Of a DNA stretch of 64,000 nt, positions 49,501 to 61,600 are shown one piece after another (the stretch's first letter is position 1; every line of letters begins with the position of its first letter). A program made the position numbers and the translations under genes. The notes beneath the pieces were generated by a model, which was not told the origin of the DNA, did not search any database, and worked only from the letters and a program-made list of their open reading frames with translations. The stretch covers positions 186,001-250,000 of the forward strand of contig VZSF01006856.1 of the NCBI GenBank assembly GCA_013398295.1. Reading direction: 5' to 3'. Source of the stretch: Chionis minor. Lineage: Eukaryota > Chordata > Aves > Charadriiformes > Chionididae.

Positions 49501-50369
49501 GCCGGGCTGGGGGGTCACCCCGGCATGGGGGCTCTCACCGGGCCACCCAGGAAAGGCGATTTCCACAGGGAACAGCACGAGCTGTGCCGTAGGGCAGCAA
49601 AGGGGTTTTCACGTGGATTATTTGGTAGTTCTCCCGGCCCTTCGGAGAAACCTTCCCCTGTCGCAGAGAGCTGTGGGGGTAATTAGGGGCCACTTAGCTC
49701 ACTGGCTAATTGGTTTCTTTCTCAAAATACTTTCTCCGTTGGGCTCTTCCATCACACCCATTATCATGTCCGGCTGATCATGCCCATTTATTCCCTTTCC
49801 AGCTGACTGTCACCGCTCCCTCCCCGCCTCGCTCCGCACTCGGCTGACAGTCGGTGCCCCACACGCAGCACCGAGCCCACTGCTCCCGGCCCCTCCGGCA
49901 CAGCGGATAAAACATTGCTCCGGCACCCGGCAATTTACAGCCATTTGGTTCTCATCCATCACTCGGGCGGTGGGGACGGGCAGCCTCTCCCGCCGACAGC
50001 CACGGGTCTCTTGCGCCAGCAGGAGCCTCCATCCCCATCGCTCCGGAAGCTCTTCCTCACCATGACCCCTGTGTTGCCCTTTTCCTCTCTTTTTCCTCTG
50101 CCCATGTGTTTCCACTTGCTTGTCCGCTTCAAGGACAGACCCCGGGACAGCTGGGGTGGCCCGTCCCCACCGGGGCCTGGGCAGCCGAAGCGGCACGCGA
50201 GTTTCTGACAAGTTGTGTTTTATCGCGCACACATGGGATAATTTTGCACGTCCTTGTTTTGTCATTTAGAGCACTTAAAGTGTCACGGAGATTTCACTAT
50301 CCTAAAAGCTTATCTGTCAGCATCCGTGAGTTATTCCGGTAAAAGGGTATCATCAACAGCAGCAGGAGG

Positions 50370-50407
<38 letters not shown>
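50370..50407 (+). repeat. Poly-A tract (38 A)
   Basis: This is the longest uninterrupted homopolymer in the window. The sequence to its left is not a retrocopy or element I recognise, so I read it as a simple repeat rather than a retrotransposon tail. Confidence 0.95.
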
Positions 50408-50409
<2 letters not shown>

Positions 50410-50946
50410 AAAGCCTGAAGGTTTTCTATTCCAGGCTGTCTGCAGCCAACCTTGAGCCCGTACAGCTGCATCCCATCGTCTCCCACGGCTGGTGCGGCGC
50501 TGGCAGCGGTGCCCGGGATTGGGCTGTGCCCGCAGCATCCCCACGGTCTCTGCGCAGCCGTCCGGCTCTGCCGAAACGGACTTGGGAGGGGTGGGGAATT
50601 TGACTCGGGGCATTTTGACTTCTTTGCTTTAACATAAGGGTGGTGTCATGCCCGTGCTGCCGGCTGCAGGTGTGCAGAAGCTCTTTCGGACGGTTGCGGT
50701 GGAGTCGGTGGCTGTGCTGAGAAGCAGGGCAGGAAGGGCATGGTGATTTCTCTGGGAAAAAGGGGGAATTCAAGTGAATTCGAGAAGCCAAGCAAAAATG
50801 AGAAATTCAAAGGTCTGGTACTCTCTTCCTTTGCTTTCATTTAGCACGAGCTGATATTTTTCCTGATTTCCATGGTTTGCACCCAATAGTACAGCATGGA
50901 AGGATGAATAGAGTGAGAGGTGCAGGGAAGTGCAGAGAAAAGATGG

Positions 50947-50974
50947 GGATGGATGGGTGGATGGATGGATGGAT
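50947..50974 (+). repeat. GGAT tetranucleotide repeat
   Basis: About seven GGAT units with one GGGT variant. Confidence 0.93.
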
Positions 50975-52389
50975 AACCAGTTGCTCTCCCTGCCATTGTG
51001 GGAAGCTTGACCACCTTGTGTCTGGAAGGGCGCTTCCACATGGAAAAGCCTCCAGCCTGCCGGGGCTGGGAGCTGCCGGGACCCTTGCTCTGAACAGTGA
51101 ACCAGAAAACACACTTGCCTTCTGCAGTAGCCAGGTTTTAATGCGCTGGTAGCTATCTTTACGTGGCTTTCTGTCCAAGGAGCTGGATTTACATATGCAT
51201 TAAATGGCTTCCCCCCTGGTACCGGGTCGCCGTGCCTGTATTTCATTTACTTTGGAAACCCAGTGGCAGACTGGATCATAAAAAAATGTTGTATAAACAC
51301 CCATAAAATATTTGTTCCAAGCGCAGAAGCAAATAAAAGAGTTGATGAGGTGGATTGGGAGCCCAGGGGCACATCCGGCAAGGGGAAGGGGAGGGAAATC
51401 ACACAAGCGCCGTTTGCGACTCGTCAAAGGAAAACGTTTTCTCCTCCCGTCTGATCAGGCCTCCTGCGGATCCCCCTTGGTCCAAGGGCTTTGGCCTCCC
51501 GGCACGTGTCGATCCGTGCCCTTCCCGCTGCCACAAGAGCTTTGAGAGGCAGCGCGAGGCTCTTCCCTTGGGACGGGCGTTGTGACAGGAGCGGCAGCGG
51601 GTGGCAGCAGCCCCCGGGCAGAGGGAGGGGTGGCCGCTCCCCCCAGGGGACACATCCAGGCTGCCCCGGGACGTGCTGGAGGGGCTTTTCCCACTGCAGC
51701 TTCGCTGGGTGGGGAAACGGCACAGAAAGAGCTAGGAGAGTAACCGGGAGGCAGGGAGAGATCTCGGCTGGGGCTTCCCGGAGAGCCGGCGCCACTGTCC
51801 TGCGGGCTGAGGGAGAAAGCCGTGCAGGAAAACGCTCCATCCCAGCGCCCGAGGATGCTCAGAGGTGGTTGCGCGGGAGCGGGGCGAGGATGCCGTTGCG
51901 GAAGCGGGCAGAGAGCTGGTGTGGGATTTCTCAGTGGGATCGCCGCAGCTCCAAGCTGTGCTGGAAACCTGCTGCAGGATCTGGAGCGAGCCGACAACTG
52001 TGCTGGTTTTGTGGGGAGGGGTTTTTTTGCCAGATATAAATAATTAGAGCTCGATGGAGCATGGGGAAAAAATGTTGACTTATCGCTGGAAAAGGGAAGG
52101 ACAAAATATTTCCAAACAGAGTGGGTTATTTACCGGTAAACCTCCTCTGCCGGGGTGGGCTGCGGGCGCCGGGAAGATGCAGCTCGAGGGGCTGCCGGCG
52201 CCTTGCCCTTCGCGGGAAGGGCCCGAGGGTGTCTCTGCTGCTTGTTTGGGGGGCATCAGGGCTGTTTTCCGTTTTAACTACAGGATAATGCTTCTGCTGC
52301 GCCTTTTGGTGCTGCCGAGTGTGGGTGTTTCCGACCGGAGCGATTGCACATTCAGGGCCGGAATGGCTTCAGAACCTGGACGGAATAAG

Positions 52390-52630
52390 TGATGCAGTTT
52401 TTTAACTTGCTCTAGAATTGTATCAGTAATCCGTGGTTACATTATTAATGTAGTATTAAAAGGACTCGGGGCCTCTCAGCAAATTCCTATTTCAAATAAA
52501 TAATTACTGGAGCCGAGATAATTTATTAAATTAAATTGAAAAACCCAGGCACACTCTATATTTGCCTTCGAGTAATTTTTTTTTAACTACCACATCCAAA
52601 AATACGCTGTTACTCACATCGCTGGACCCA
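52390..52630. promoter_or_regulatory. AT-rich block with a homeodomain palindrome
   Basis: It contains TACATTA-T-TAATGTA (52,438-52,452), two perfect 7-bp arms around one base with the core ATTA/TAAT, followed by 'aataattact' and 'taatttatt' cores. Candidate regulatory element by motif content. Confidence 0.4.
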
Positions 52631-53449
52631 GAGGCTGCAGATGGGCTGGAATGCCGATGCGGCAGCGGTCGGTTTCGGCAGGACCCCGGGCCTGCAGCCT
52701 AGGTACCACGGTGCTGGGGGAGGTCCCAGCTCTGCGTTTCACGTCTCCGGGCGAGGAGGTGGAGGTACATTAGGGAATTTGCTCACAAGCAAGCCAACGG
52801 CAGCCCTTGTGTCGTTGGTCGCGCCCCAGGTGCCTTGGTGGGAAGTGAAGGGATGCGCTGCGCGTTCTGCCGCGTGCTTCCCGCTCGCCTTCCGGAGGAC
52901 GGAGAGAGGGAGGTGAAAAGGAGGGATGTGCGCTTGCTGGCGCTGCAGGAGGGTCTCGGCGCCCAGCGCTGGGCTTCCCCCTCCCAGGGGGGGAGAGAGC
53001 AGGAGAAGGGCAGAGAGGGCTCCAAACTCCTCTCCCGCCTTTACTTACGCCAGAATAATTTAACCCTGACGTAGCTGCCGGGAGGGACACGCGGCGCAGG
53101 ACGGCCCAGGAAGCTCTCCCCCGGGAGAGGTGTTTCCACGGCCATGCCTGCAAGGTGTGCTTGTGTCTCCCTTGTTGTTCCAACCGCTCGGTAATTTTTC
53201 ATAAAGCGCTTTGATTAAATAAGCAATGAGGCGGCAAGCGCCGCGATGTTGTTTTACCATTCAAAACCTCTGCCATTGTAAGTGCAACACTGAGCGAGCT
53301 TTGGGAGCGTCGCCCTCAGAAACAGGGACTTGTGTACGTCCCGCTGGAGAAGGGGACTGCGGGAGGCTCCGCACCCCTCACCCCCCGCGCGGGAGAGAGC
53401 AGCGTTCCCAGCGCGGGAGTCGCGCCTGCTTTGGGGGGGTTTTATCTGC

Positions 53450-53760
53450 GCTTTACCGAGACATGTGACAAATTTGTACTAAATCAGAACCTCAAAAGAT
53501 GCCAGCGCACGAAAACAGGAAAGCTATTGCACAATGCAGGAAAATGAGATAAAAGTCCTTCATACGGCACACTTACTTCAGAAGCAAGAATAAACAATAT
53601 TTAAAAATGTATAAACACAGATGGCATATTTTCCTTTAAAAAATGTTTTGAGGAAAATAAAAGCCTCTTAAAAAGGAATAAAATATGAAAAGGAGGAGAA
53701 GTAGGTCAGAAAGAAGTCATCAAAGGAAGGGGGGAAAGCTAACAAAACCGAAATCAAAGA
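53450..53760. other. A-rich non-coding block
   Basis: Purine- and A-rich unique sequence without a recognised repeat or coding signal. Confidence 0.3.
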
Positions 53761-54599
53761 TGAAGCTCGTTCCGCCGGCACGCGGCCGTGGCGTGGGTCC
53801 AGGCAGCATTCCGTGAACATCTGCCGGGGCGGCGGTGGACCGCGCGGCCTCGCGTCTAATCCAGCTCCATCCCGGGGTGACACTCCTTGGGCAGGGCGGT
53901 GTGCTCCCGGCCATGGCGCTGGCTTCGGCATTTCGGGGCGAGGAGAGCCGGAGGCCGCCCGGCCGTACGGACAAAGCAGCGGGTGGAGATGCCCCTTGGA
54001 GCTGTTCAGCCCAAGGGGGTCCAAGCCCACCGGTACCACCCGCAGGTACTGGTGCATGGTAAATAAAGAAACCACATTTAAATTTCCTGCTTGCCCAGGC
54101 AGGGATCGGTGGGAAAGGAGAGGGGTGTCTGAAAGACTCATTTCTTTGCACCATTAACCATTTTAATGGCCTCTCTCCGACAACAGTCGTTCCCAGCGTT
54201 AGAAGAGCAGGTGTTCAAGTAAGAAGAGGGAGTGAGAAGCCTCGGATGGTCGTTATATTAATACCCGTAATAAAAGTGAACCAGGGAGTCGTGCGCCCCG
54301 TTGGTGGACGGACCGGGAGCTCTCCTCTCCGGGACACCTCGGGAGAGGCCGGGCAGCCGCGGTGCCCAGCAGGGTGAGACTCCGGCTGGGAAGGGATGGC
54401 GTGAAAAGCGTCGCGGGGGCCAGCCTGCACCTGCTGTACTCGATTAGGAAAACACGTTGCTTGGTCCAGACTTCAGCATTTCGCTGTGTCTGCAAAAGCT
54501 GTGACACGCGGCGCGTGTGCCCTGTTCAGCGTTGCTTGGGCTGCCGGACGGGAATTAGCTGTGCCGGTTGTCGTGCCGTAATACCCAGAGCCGCCCGGG

Positions 54600-54662
54600 C
54601 AGCTGGGTGAGAGGACCCTTGTAGGTCCCTTCCAGCTGAAAATCGTCTGTTCCATTCTACAC
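54600..54662 (+). mobile_element. CR1 3' terminus remnant
   Basis: The segment 'gaggacccttgtaggtcccttccagctgaaaatcgtctgttccattctac' matches the last 50-60 bases of CR1 elements, including the degenerate ATTCT-type terminal repeat. The body upstream is not recognisable. It is short, so assignment to CR1 is likely but not certain. Confidence 0.6.
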
Positions 54663-55329
54663 CGGGCACCTTGCCCCGCTGCGCTGCCTCCTCCGGCCGC
54701 TCCCTGGGGATCTGCGGGGTTTGGGGGCTGCGGCTCCCCCAGAGCCCACCCGAGTCCGGGCTGATGGGCTGGGGGCTCCCAGGAGCACCTGGAATTTGAG
54801 CTTGCGTTTCCCCATGTGCTCCTCGGCGGGAAATTTGCACTCCAGGAAGACATTTTTAGTACTTCAAAGGCAGGAAAAATGGCTTAAACATTCGAAGGAT
54901 GTGCTCGGGTGACAGGCACCCCCCCTGTGAGCAGAGTTTTCCCTGTGAAAAGGGAACTGAAGGTACTTGTGCCTTCATTTTCCATGCAGAACAAATACCA
55001 CGCATGGTGGGGAATTATCTCGCAGGGAAACCTCTGCAGTGAGAACTTAATTGATTCCAGCCATGAAAATAAAAGTTCCTTTTGCTGGGTGTTAATTTAA
55101 AACTATCCCTATGTCTCGGGGAGGAATAAACACAGGCGCGCTTCCTAAAGGCAGCGATGGCTCCGCAGCATCCCTGCTCCTCTGCCCAGGCCAGCCTGTG
55201 CAGCCTCTGCACATCCGCCTTTGGGGACCGCACGTGTGACGGGGAGGGTCTCCGAACGGGAGAGGGGGATGTAGTGCTTGGCAGAGAGTGGGGAACCGAG
55301 CCAGGGAAATGCACGTTTGAAACAACAGG

Positions 55330-55470
55330 CACCTTCCTAACAGCGGGGTGATTAATCGCTGGAACTCTTTAACAAAGGAAATGATAAATTCACCGTTGTT
55401 TGCTGTCCTCAAGTGGAGGTTGGACGGGTTCCTGGAAGATAAGCTTTAATTCAAGGGTGTGATTGGATTC
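55330..55470 (+). mobile_element. Old CR1 3'-region fragment
   Basis: The order 'ttcctaacagcggggtgattaatcgctggaactctttaacaaaggaaatg', 'ctgtcctcaagtggaggttgga' and 'ttcctggaagataagcttta' follows the 3' region of ancient amniote CR1 elements. It is highly diverged and lacks the terminal repeat. It lies about 2.8 kb from the end of REXO2. Confidence 0.65.
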
Positions 55471-58256
55471 TGTAGTGTTAAAACTGTAGGATGCGTAACT
55501 CCGCCGGAGCACCGAGAGGGTGAAACACCCTGTACCGGGATGGGACCTCTGGGATGGCCCGTGAGAGAGAGCGAGCGCCATCGATGGTGGGGTTTGGGGG
55601 ACTTTTGTGCTGTTCATTGAAGGTGGTTTATTCTTGAATGGCAGCTCCAGGTTACGCTTTTCTGGGTCGTAGCTGGCAGCAGCAGCCACCCCTCCAAGCC
55701 ACTGAGCTGTTGGGAGAGGGCTTTCTCTTCCCTGGGAACCAGCATTCCCTGGGGCTGGCTGGCTCCAGGAGCCGGATTAGGGTCCCTACAGGAAAACCGG
55801 CAGAAACAAGTGGGGGGTTTTGCGGGGGGAAGGCGGGGTTATGAGCTGAGCCAATAAGTCGGTGGAAGAAAAAGTGGGGAAAGGGAAACTCAGGCAAATC
55901 ATCAAATGTCTGATGCTGGAAAATTGCTGTTTGGGGGAAGCGGGGCTGGTGGAGCCCCTCCGGCGGCTCGGGAGGGCTTTTGGGAGCAGGTCTGCGCCTC
56001 GGACCCCGATCGAGCGAGCCTGGCCTGGGAGAACTGCCGACAGACAAGGGCCACGTTGACGTTACGACTCTGGAACAGGCACCGGTGAGGCATCGGCCGG
56101 CTGCTAACTGAAACGCGCTGCGCGTCTCGGTGGCGATCTGATGGTTTTGCCACGCGCACGGGAGATAAGACGCTGGTGTTGTTACAAGTAGGTCTGCAGT
56201 GTACGAAAGGGCATTTTTATATCCAGATGCCTCAAGACATGATCTTATAAAAGGCCAATATATAAAACATAGGCGGCTCACACGGTGCCGGCTGAAAAGC
56301 GACAGGTTTTCACTCTGTGCGGGAAGGGAAGCGCAACGATCTATTTGGGAAGCCGCGTACCAGCACGTGCTGCTGCAGGAGGGCAGGTGGCAGCAGGGGG
56401 ACAGAGGTTCAGCTAACACTTAACTCTGATTACAAGGTACGGGATTATTTTTCTCCTGGCTGGACCCGCGAGCTGACTCTAGGATTTACAAGCTTCTTGC
56501 GGATGATTCTTCAATTCGAATTTAGCTGGCAGCTTCGGTGCCGTGAGAGGCTGCACCGGTGTCGGTAACGGGAGTAAAAGCCTCTTTGTGTCCCACCAGG
56601 GATGGGTCACATCCTGCACGGCACCTTCAGAGCCTCTCGTCATGTGTAGTCATGTGAAAAACTTCCCAGAGGCAAAGAAGGCTCTGGGAGCGGAGGGGCC
56701 AGCGGCACCTCTTGCATCATCAGCTCTCTCGGGCTTTGATGAATTAATGTAGAACGGGTGACTTGTTTTCTAACGTGGCCAAGTAAACGCTGCAAGATGC
56801 ATTTATTTGGAAAGCAGATTGGTTCTGCTGGTGCGCTCGCACTGCCCGAGGCTGTGACACGCTGCGCTGCGGGTGCTCGCAGCTCCTCCCCGTCAATCCG
56901 TCAATCCGAGCGTGAACCCACCACCACCGGCTCCATCCTAAAACACCGAACACACAAAAAGGTTCAACGAGCATGTAAATACTCCCATTAAATCGATGTG
57001 CCTCCTCGTGCACTTCAAGGAAAGCTTGTAGAGCGCTTGGAGAGCTTTTAGCCTATTCATTTGCGCTGCCGAGGGAAGCAATGGAAATATCAGGCACCAT
57101 AAATGGAATTGAAAAGGGGGGAAATGAGGAAATTTTGGTGTAGGGGGATTTGTCCAACATCATTCATCAATGGGCAGTAAGAAAGCACATCCAGCCAGGC
57201 CTTGACCTTCCCTCTAACGGAGGAAGAGATGCTGCTGGCACTTTCACCGAAGCCAGAGGAAAAGCCCCTGCGGGGAGGCTGCAGCCTGCCCGAGCTGCTC
57301 CGCCTCACCCAGGGGCACCCAGGGAATTATTTCCGCAGCAAACGCCCAGCGTCTCCCTCCTCTGGCATCTCTTCCCATCCCGGGCGGGTGCTGCCAAGAC
57401 CCATTTCCTCAGGAGGAGGAAACTATACAGGCCTGTACCTACGCTATGACATGATTTGCACGGAGCCATTAACTATCGAGAGTTACGTCACCGCCTCTGT
57501 TACTAAACTGGATGTTTTAGGAATGCTTTCGTTGTAACCCCAGTGCTCTGAAAAGTGCTGCTGAACAGAGAGAGCTACTTCAGAGAAAAGTTCAGGCCGC
57601 TCTCCCGACGTACCTCCCTGTTAAACTTCACCTTTCCAGGACTGCACATCTAAAAAGTAGTAACGCATTCCCCGTAAACCTGACCCACAGGGCAGCGTAG
57701 GTCACGGAAGCAGCTTTTCATGTTCCCTGTTCTCAGGCGTGTGCTGTGGAAACGGGAGGCGTCACGGGCCAGACACCGTCAAAGCCATTATTAAAAGCTG
57801 ATGGAGCCACCGCATCGATCCCTTCCGTCCCAACCCGAAGAATGTGCAGCCCTTTGGCATCCCTGTACGCCGAGATGCCGCCTGCCCGCCCACTCACAAA
57901 CCAGGCGGCTCATGCCGTTCCCTTGCGTGCGGATGCTGCCCGCGTGATAGTCCGGTGCGGCAAACGGGTGCTCGCCTGGGAACTGCGGGCAGCTCTGTGG
58001 CTGGAATCGCAGCGCATGGGCCGGGGAGCCAGGACAGCTGGCGGTGCCACGACACCAGCACTCGGCAGGCCGTGCTCGCCGACGTGCAGCTAACTCCAGC
58101 CCGTTCTTAACAGGAAGGGCTGCACAAAGGGACCTGCGTGGTCAATGCCCGCAAACGCAATGTGATTTCCCAGAGCGTTTTCTTCCGCAAGCCCCCGAGC
58201 GGTTGGTTCACCTAGCAGCTGGGGGTGAGCACAAAAGAAAGGCTGTACGAAAACGC
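55471..58256. other. Downstream flank of REXO2, no gene recognised
   Basis: Unique sequence between an old CR1 remnant and the predicted REXO2 cleavage site. A CRE/ATF-like TTACGTCA occurs at about 57,484. Frames of up to 255 codons are open on the minus strand near 55,652-56,419, without known similarity. Readthrough from REXO2 would cross this stretch. Confidence 0.65.
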
Positions 58257-58552
58257 CGTCTTTGAAGGAACTGTTTTTATTGTGTAGTGAAAGACTGCAT
58301 CTAAAACCAGGTGACGAGGAGTATCAAACAGCGTGTTTTACCTAGTACGTACAAAGATGCTGCTGAGGCTCGAGCGTGTTGATTCCTTGCTCGCACAGAA
58401 AAGCAGCAGGAACTCAGGCTTCCATCTGCATTTTAACAGCTGTTAAGAAAGAAGGTAACGGAAGGGTGCAGCTTCTCAGGAGACTGGCAAATGGAAAAGA
58501 ACCAGGAGATGCATCTAGTACATGCCATGGGATGGCACGGTACGACGAGAAA
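58257..58552 (-). other. REXO2: REXO2 3' untranslated region
   Basis: From the TGA stop to the region just after the AATAAA hexamer the predicted 3' UTR is about 295 nt, which fits the short 3' UTR usual for this gene. The cleavage end is estimated from the hexamer position, not seen directly. A T- and GT-rich stretch on the minus strand at about 58,222-58,240 could be the downstream processing element. Confidence 0.75.
58276..58281 (-). terminator. REXO2: REXO2 polyadenylation signal (AATAAA)
   Basis: A canonical AATAAA reads on the minus strand about 275 nt after the stop codon, with a T/GT-rich element roughly 40 nt further on. I saw no better placed hexamer between it and the stop. Use of this site is inferred. 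Confidence 0.75.
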
Positions 58553-58682
58553 TCAGCTGGCAGTTTTATCGCTTTCTCCGTTCTCTATTAGTTTCCTTTT
58601 CTTTTCATCCGTTTTCCTCTTGAAGATGCTGTCTCTGTAGAACTGAAGCTCTTTGATGCTTTCCCTGATGTCATCGAGCGCT
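58553..58682 (-). CDS. REXO2: REXO2 exon 7, terminal coding exon
   Basis: This exon has 130 coding bases. It enters in phase 2, completing an arginine, and continues [20 protein letters not shown], then a lysine/arginine-rich tail and a C-terminus ending SDKTAS before TGA at 58555-58553. The ALDD aspartate is the Exo III metal ligand, and the helix [10 protein letters not shown] is a family hallmark. The acceptor is CTCTTTCAG. The basic tail after the last helix differs somewhat from the mammalian protein, as is usual for this region. Confidence 0.97.
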
Positions 58683-61600
58683 CTGAAAGAGAATCAAGGA
58701 GGGTTTCAAAACGCCTGCGCACATCTTCAGCTACATCTGGATTCTAACACTTCTGCAAAATTCCAGGCTGTGAGAAACCAAACTCTGATACGCACGGATG
58801 GCACGTCTGTCAGAAATGAAAACCACCCTCGCTACTCTCCGGGACGCGGAAAGCAATAAAAGTCCACCAGTGCCGACATGCCGGGGAGTAACACACAGCT
58901 TATTAGTTTATGTCACCGTGGGACACAGAAGCTCCTGAAAGCCAACAGGTTCTACAGCTTCCGCTTTTAAAAGCAATTCAATCTGAGACAAGAGACAAGG
59001 GCTCCAGAGACCTGCATTTTCAGCTCCTGCTTCGCCCGCGCCCCATTCTGCCCGCTCAGAGGGGAGGGTCCGCGCAGCAATAATCCCAGTGCGCGTTCCT
59101 GCTGTGCGGCACGGCGACCCGCGATTCCCATCGAGACCCCCGCGACACTCATCCCTCCTCTTTTTGTACCAGGGCCTCCCCCCCGCCCAGCACGGCCGCG
59201 CCAGGGCAGAGGGGTAAAGGCTCCGCCAGTCCTTTCCACCGCCCCTTAGGACAGTCGCAGCTCGAGGTACCAAGCGGTGCCTACAGAAAGTCCACCGCAG
59301 ACATTTCAACTTTTCTCCACGTTTGGTCTGCACAGATGAAAGAGCAAAATGGATGCATGGACCATGCATACGGCGTACACTATATACGGACTTACCAAAG
59401 CCTGTGGATCCCACAGGACCCACTGTCTACTCCATTCAGAAGAACGAGAAAATCTAGCTTTCTAGAAATACCTGTTGATATTGCACAGAATCTTCTTCCG
59501 CCACCTTGAGGCAACTGCGACTTTTAGGGATGCCTCAGGTGCTGGCAGGAGTGTAACTCAAAATTAATCCCTTCCAGAGAAAGCAGAACAAACTCCCTGA
59601 CACATTGGGAACTTGGGAAATAGCCAGGAACAGAACTCTCATCTCCCCATTTGCAGCCTTCCAGTTTCAGCGTCCCCATGACAATTCCACCCAAAACAAG
59701 GGCAGACAAAACCCACTGTTTCGCTACTGTTTTCAGCTGATTTCTCACTCTGACGTCTAAGAAATGACAGATGTATCTACGTTGCCAAACAAGCATCTTG
59801 GCTTGAGGAGTAAACAGGGCGAAATAGAATAGATAGGAAACTTCTGATTCTCCGTATTTTAACAACCCCTTTCCCTACACTAACCAGGCTTCCGACGGCA
59901 GAATGCAAACGTCCGATAGGGCGCAGAGGCATACAGCCTCCACCGTCATCCGCGTGAGAAGCTGCGTGCCTGGAATTCACAGGAAGCTCAGTGTTCTGCT
60001 CGTGAAGAGCCTGGCTCCTGCGTGACAAGCCCTGCTCTGTTACAGACAAAAGCAGACGCCTCACCTGTGCGAAGCCGCCTTCTTTGGTGCAAACTCGTAT
60101 TCTTCCGGATACCAGCGTCTGTAAGCAGGGGAAAAGTGACACTTAAAAAAGGAAATTGGGATTAAAAAACGTGTCCGGTGGCTGCAGCGGCTTTGTTACA
60201 ATCGGTGGAAGAATTTTGGTTTTACTGGCGTCCAGAAAAGCCACAACCCTGCGAGTCACCGTGCTGCAGGCACCAGAGCAGCGGGCACGGAGTACTTCAC
60301 GGAGTACTTCACGGAGTACTTCACGGAGTACTTCACGGCTCGTTCCGTGCATCCGCAGATGTCAGGAGGAGGTGGCTGCAGGTAGCCCTCTCCCAGCAGC
60401 CTTTAACCTTGGCTTAGAAGAGCGTGTGTCAGCGGCACTTAACAAGCTTTTCTAGATTATCTTTCCTACAACTACTTGATTTGGGGAACACTTACCTGCA
60501 AAGTTCTTTGACAGTGCTCACATCGATGATCCTGTAATGAAGATGCCTCATGAACTGAGGCATGTATTTGTCAAGAAATTTCTTATCTGCATGAACAGAG
60601 TTACCTACAAAGACACGAAACAAGATGTTTCTTCAAAGACATTACACAGCTACTATGAACGGCATCTAAATGAGAAGAAGGCTAAGAGAGCTGGGGAAAG
60701 ATCATAGCGTATGAAAAGCTATTTGCAAGCAGCTCACTTATCCCCTTTTCTAGTAAATACGATTGCAAAGGTTTGTCAGATTTTCATTGCAGGATCAAAC
60801 ACCGTTTACATCTGTAATCCCGCTATTAATTCTTCAGTTACTACTCCTACAATTTCTGGCACGCAGATAAATATCAAAGCATTACACAAGCATCAGGTTT
60901 TCCACCAAGTGAAAACGGGCATCGGTATTAATTTCACTCAGCGCCAGTCCCAAGACCATGCACGAACACCCTGGGTATAGTTCCAGGTAGCAGGACATTT
61001 GGACAGTTCATATTTGGCGTTTCGCTCATTATACACAGCGAGGAAAAGATGCCTTTGGCTTTGCTGCTTAGATCTTAGGGTGACAGATTGCTGTCAGCAG
61101 TTAGGTCGCCCACCCCAATTATAACTGCACACGGAACCATTACTGCAAAAAAGAATTGCAGTTTCCCGCAGTAATGGCGTGCAATATTTGCTTTAGGGAA
61201 TCTGCAGAACAGATGATGCTGTTACTGAACCTGTCCCTACTAAACAGGTTTTGATTTGCGTGCCGAGATCTCAGCATAAAGAACTAAAGCATCCCCGCCA
61301 CGTGCAGCAGTGAGCCTTTTGGCTTCCAGCTGGGAGCCGCAGGAGAGATGATGTTGTTATTATTAAGAAAGAACATACTTCACCTGCGAGAGGACAGAGA
61401 CCCGGCGGTGTCTGTTGTCGTACAAAGGACAGAAACTCATACTCTGCTTGCTGCAATGAAATTTTACTCTCCTTCACAGCCTTAGTAAGGCCAGACTGCA
61501 AAAAAGAGCCGTGCGTTATAAATGAGAAATACACTGCCGTAAAAGACACTTCCAGAAATGCTCGACAGCAGAAGGGCAACCCTTTGAGCACTGTTTGTTC

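Larger units (their letters stand above)
48793..54599. other. Intergenic sequence, no gene recognised
   Basis: Contains the orphan CpG-rich stretch at 49,180-49,500, simple repeats at 50,370 and 50,947, and AT-rich blocks at 52,390-52,630 and 53,450-53,760. No coding or RNA gene recognised. Confidence 0.7.

Noticed and set aside
48572..49777. 401-codon open frame, the longest in the window
   Set aside because: It runs through the poly-G tract as a glycine run and across CpG-rich DNA, has no domain or homologue I recognise, and no splice or promoter context. Composition explains it.
53196..53216. 'cataaagcgctttgatt', resembling the 3' part of MIR
   Set aside because: A 12-base similarity without the core in either orientation; likely chance.
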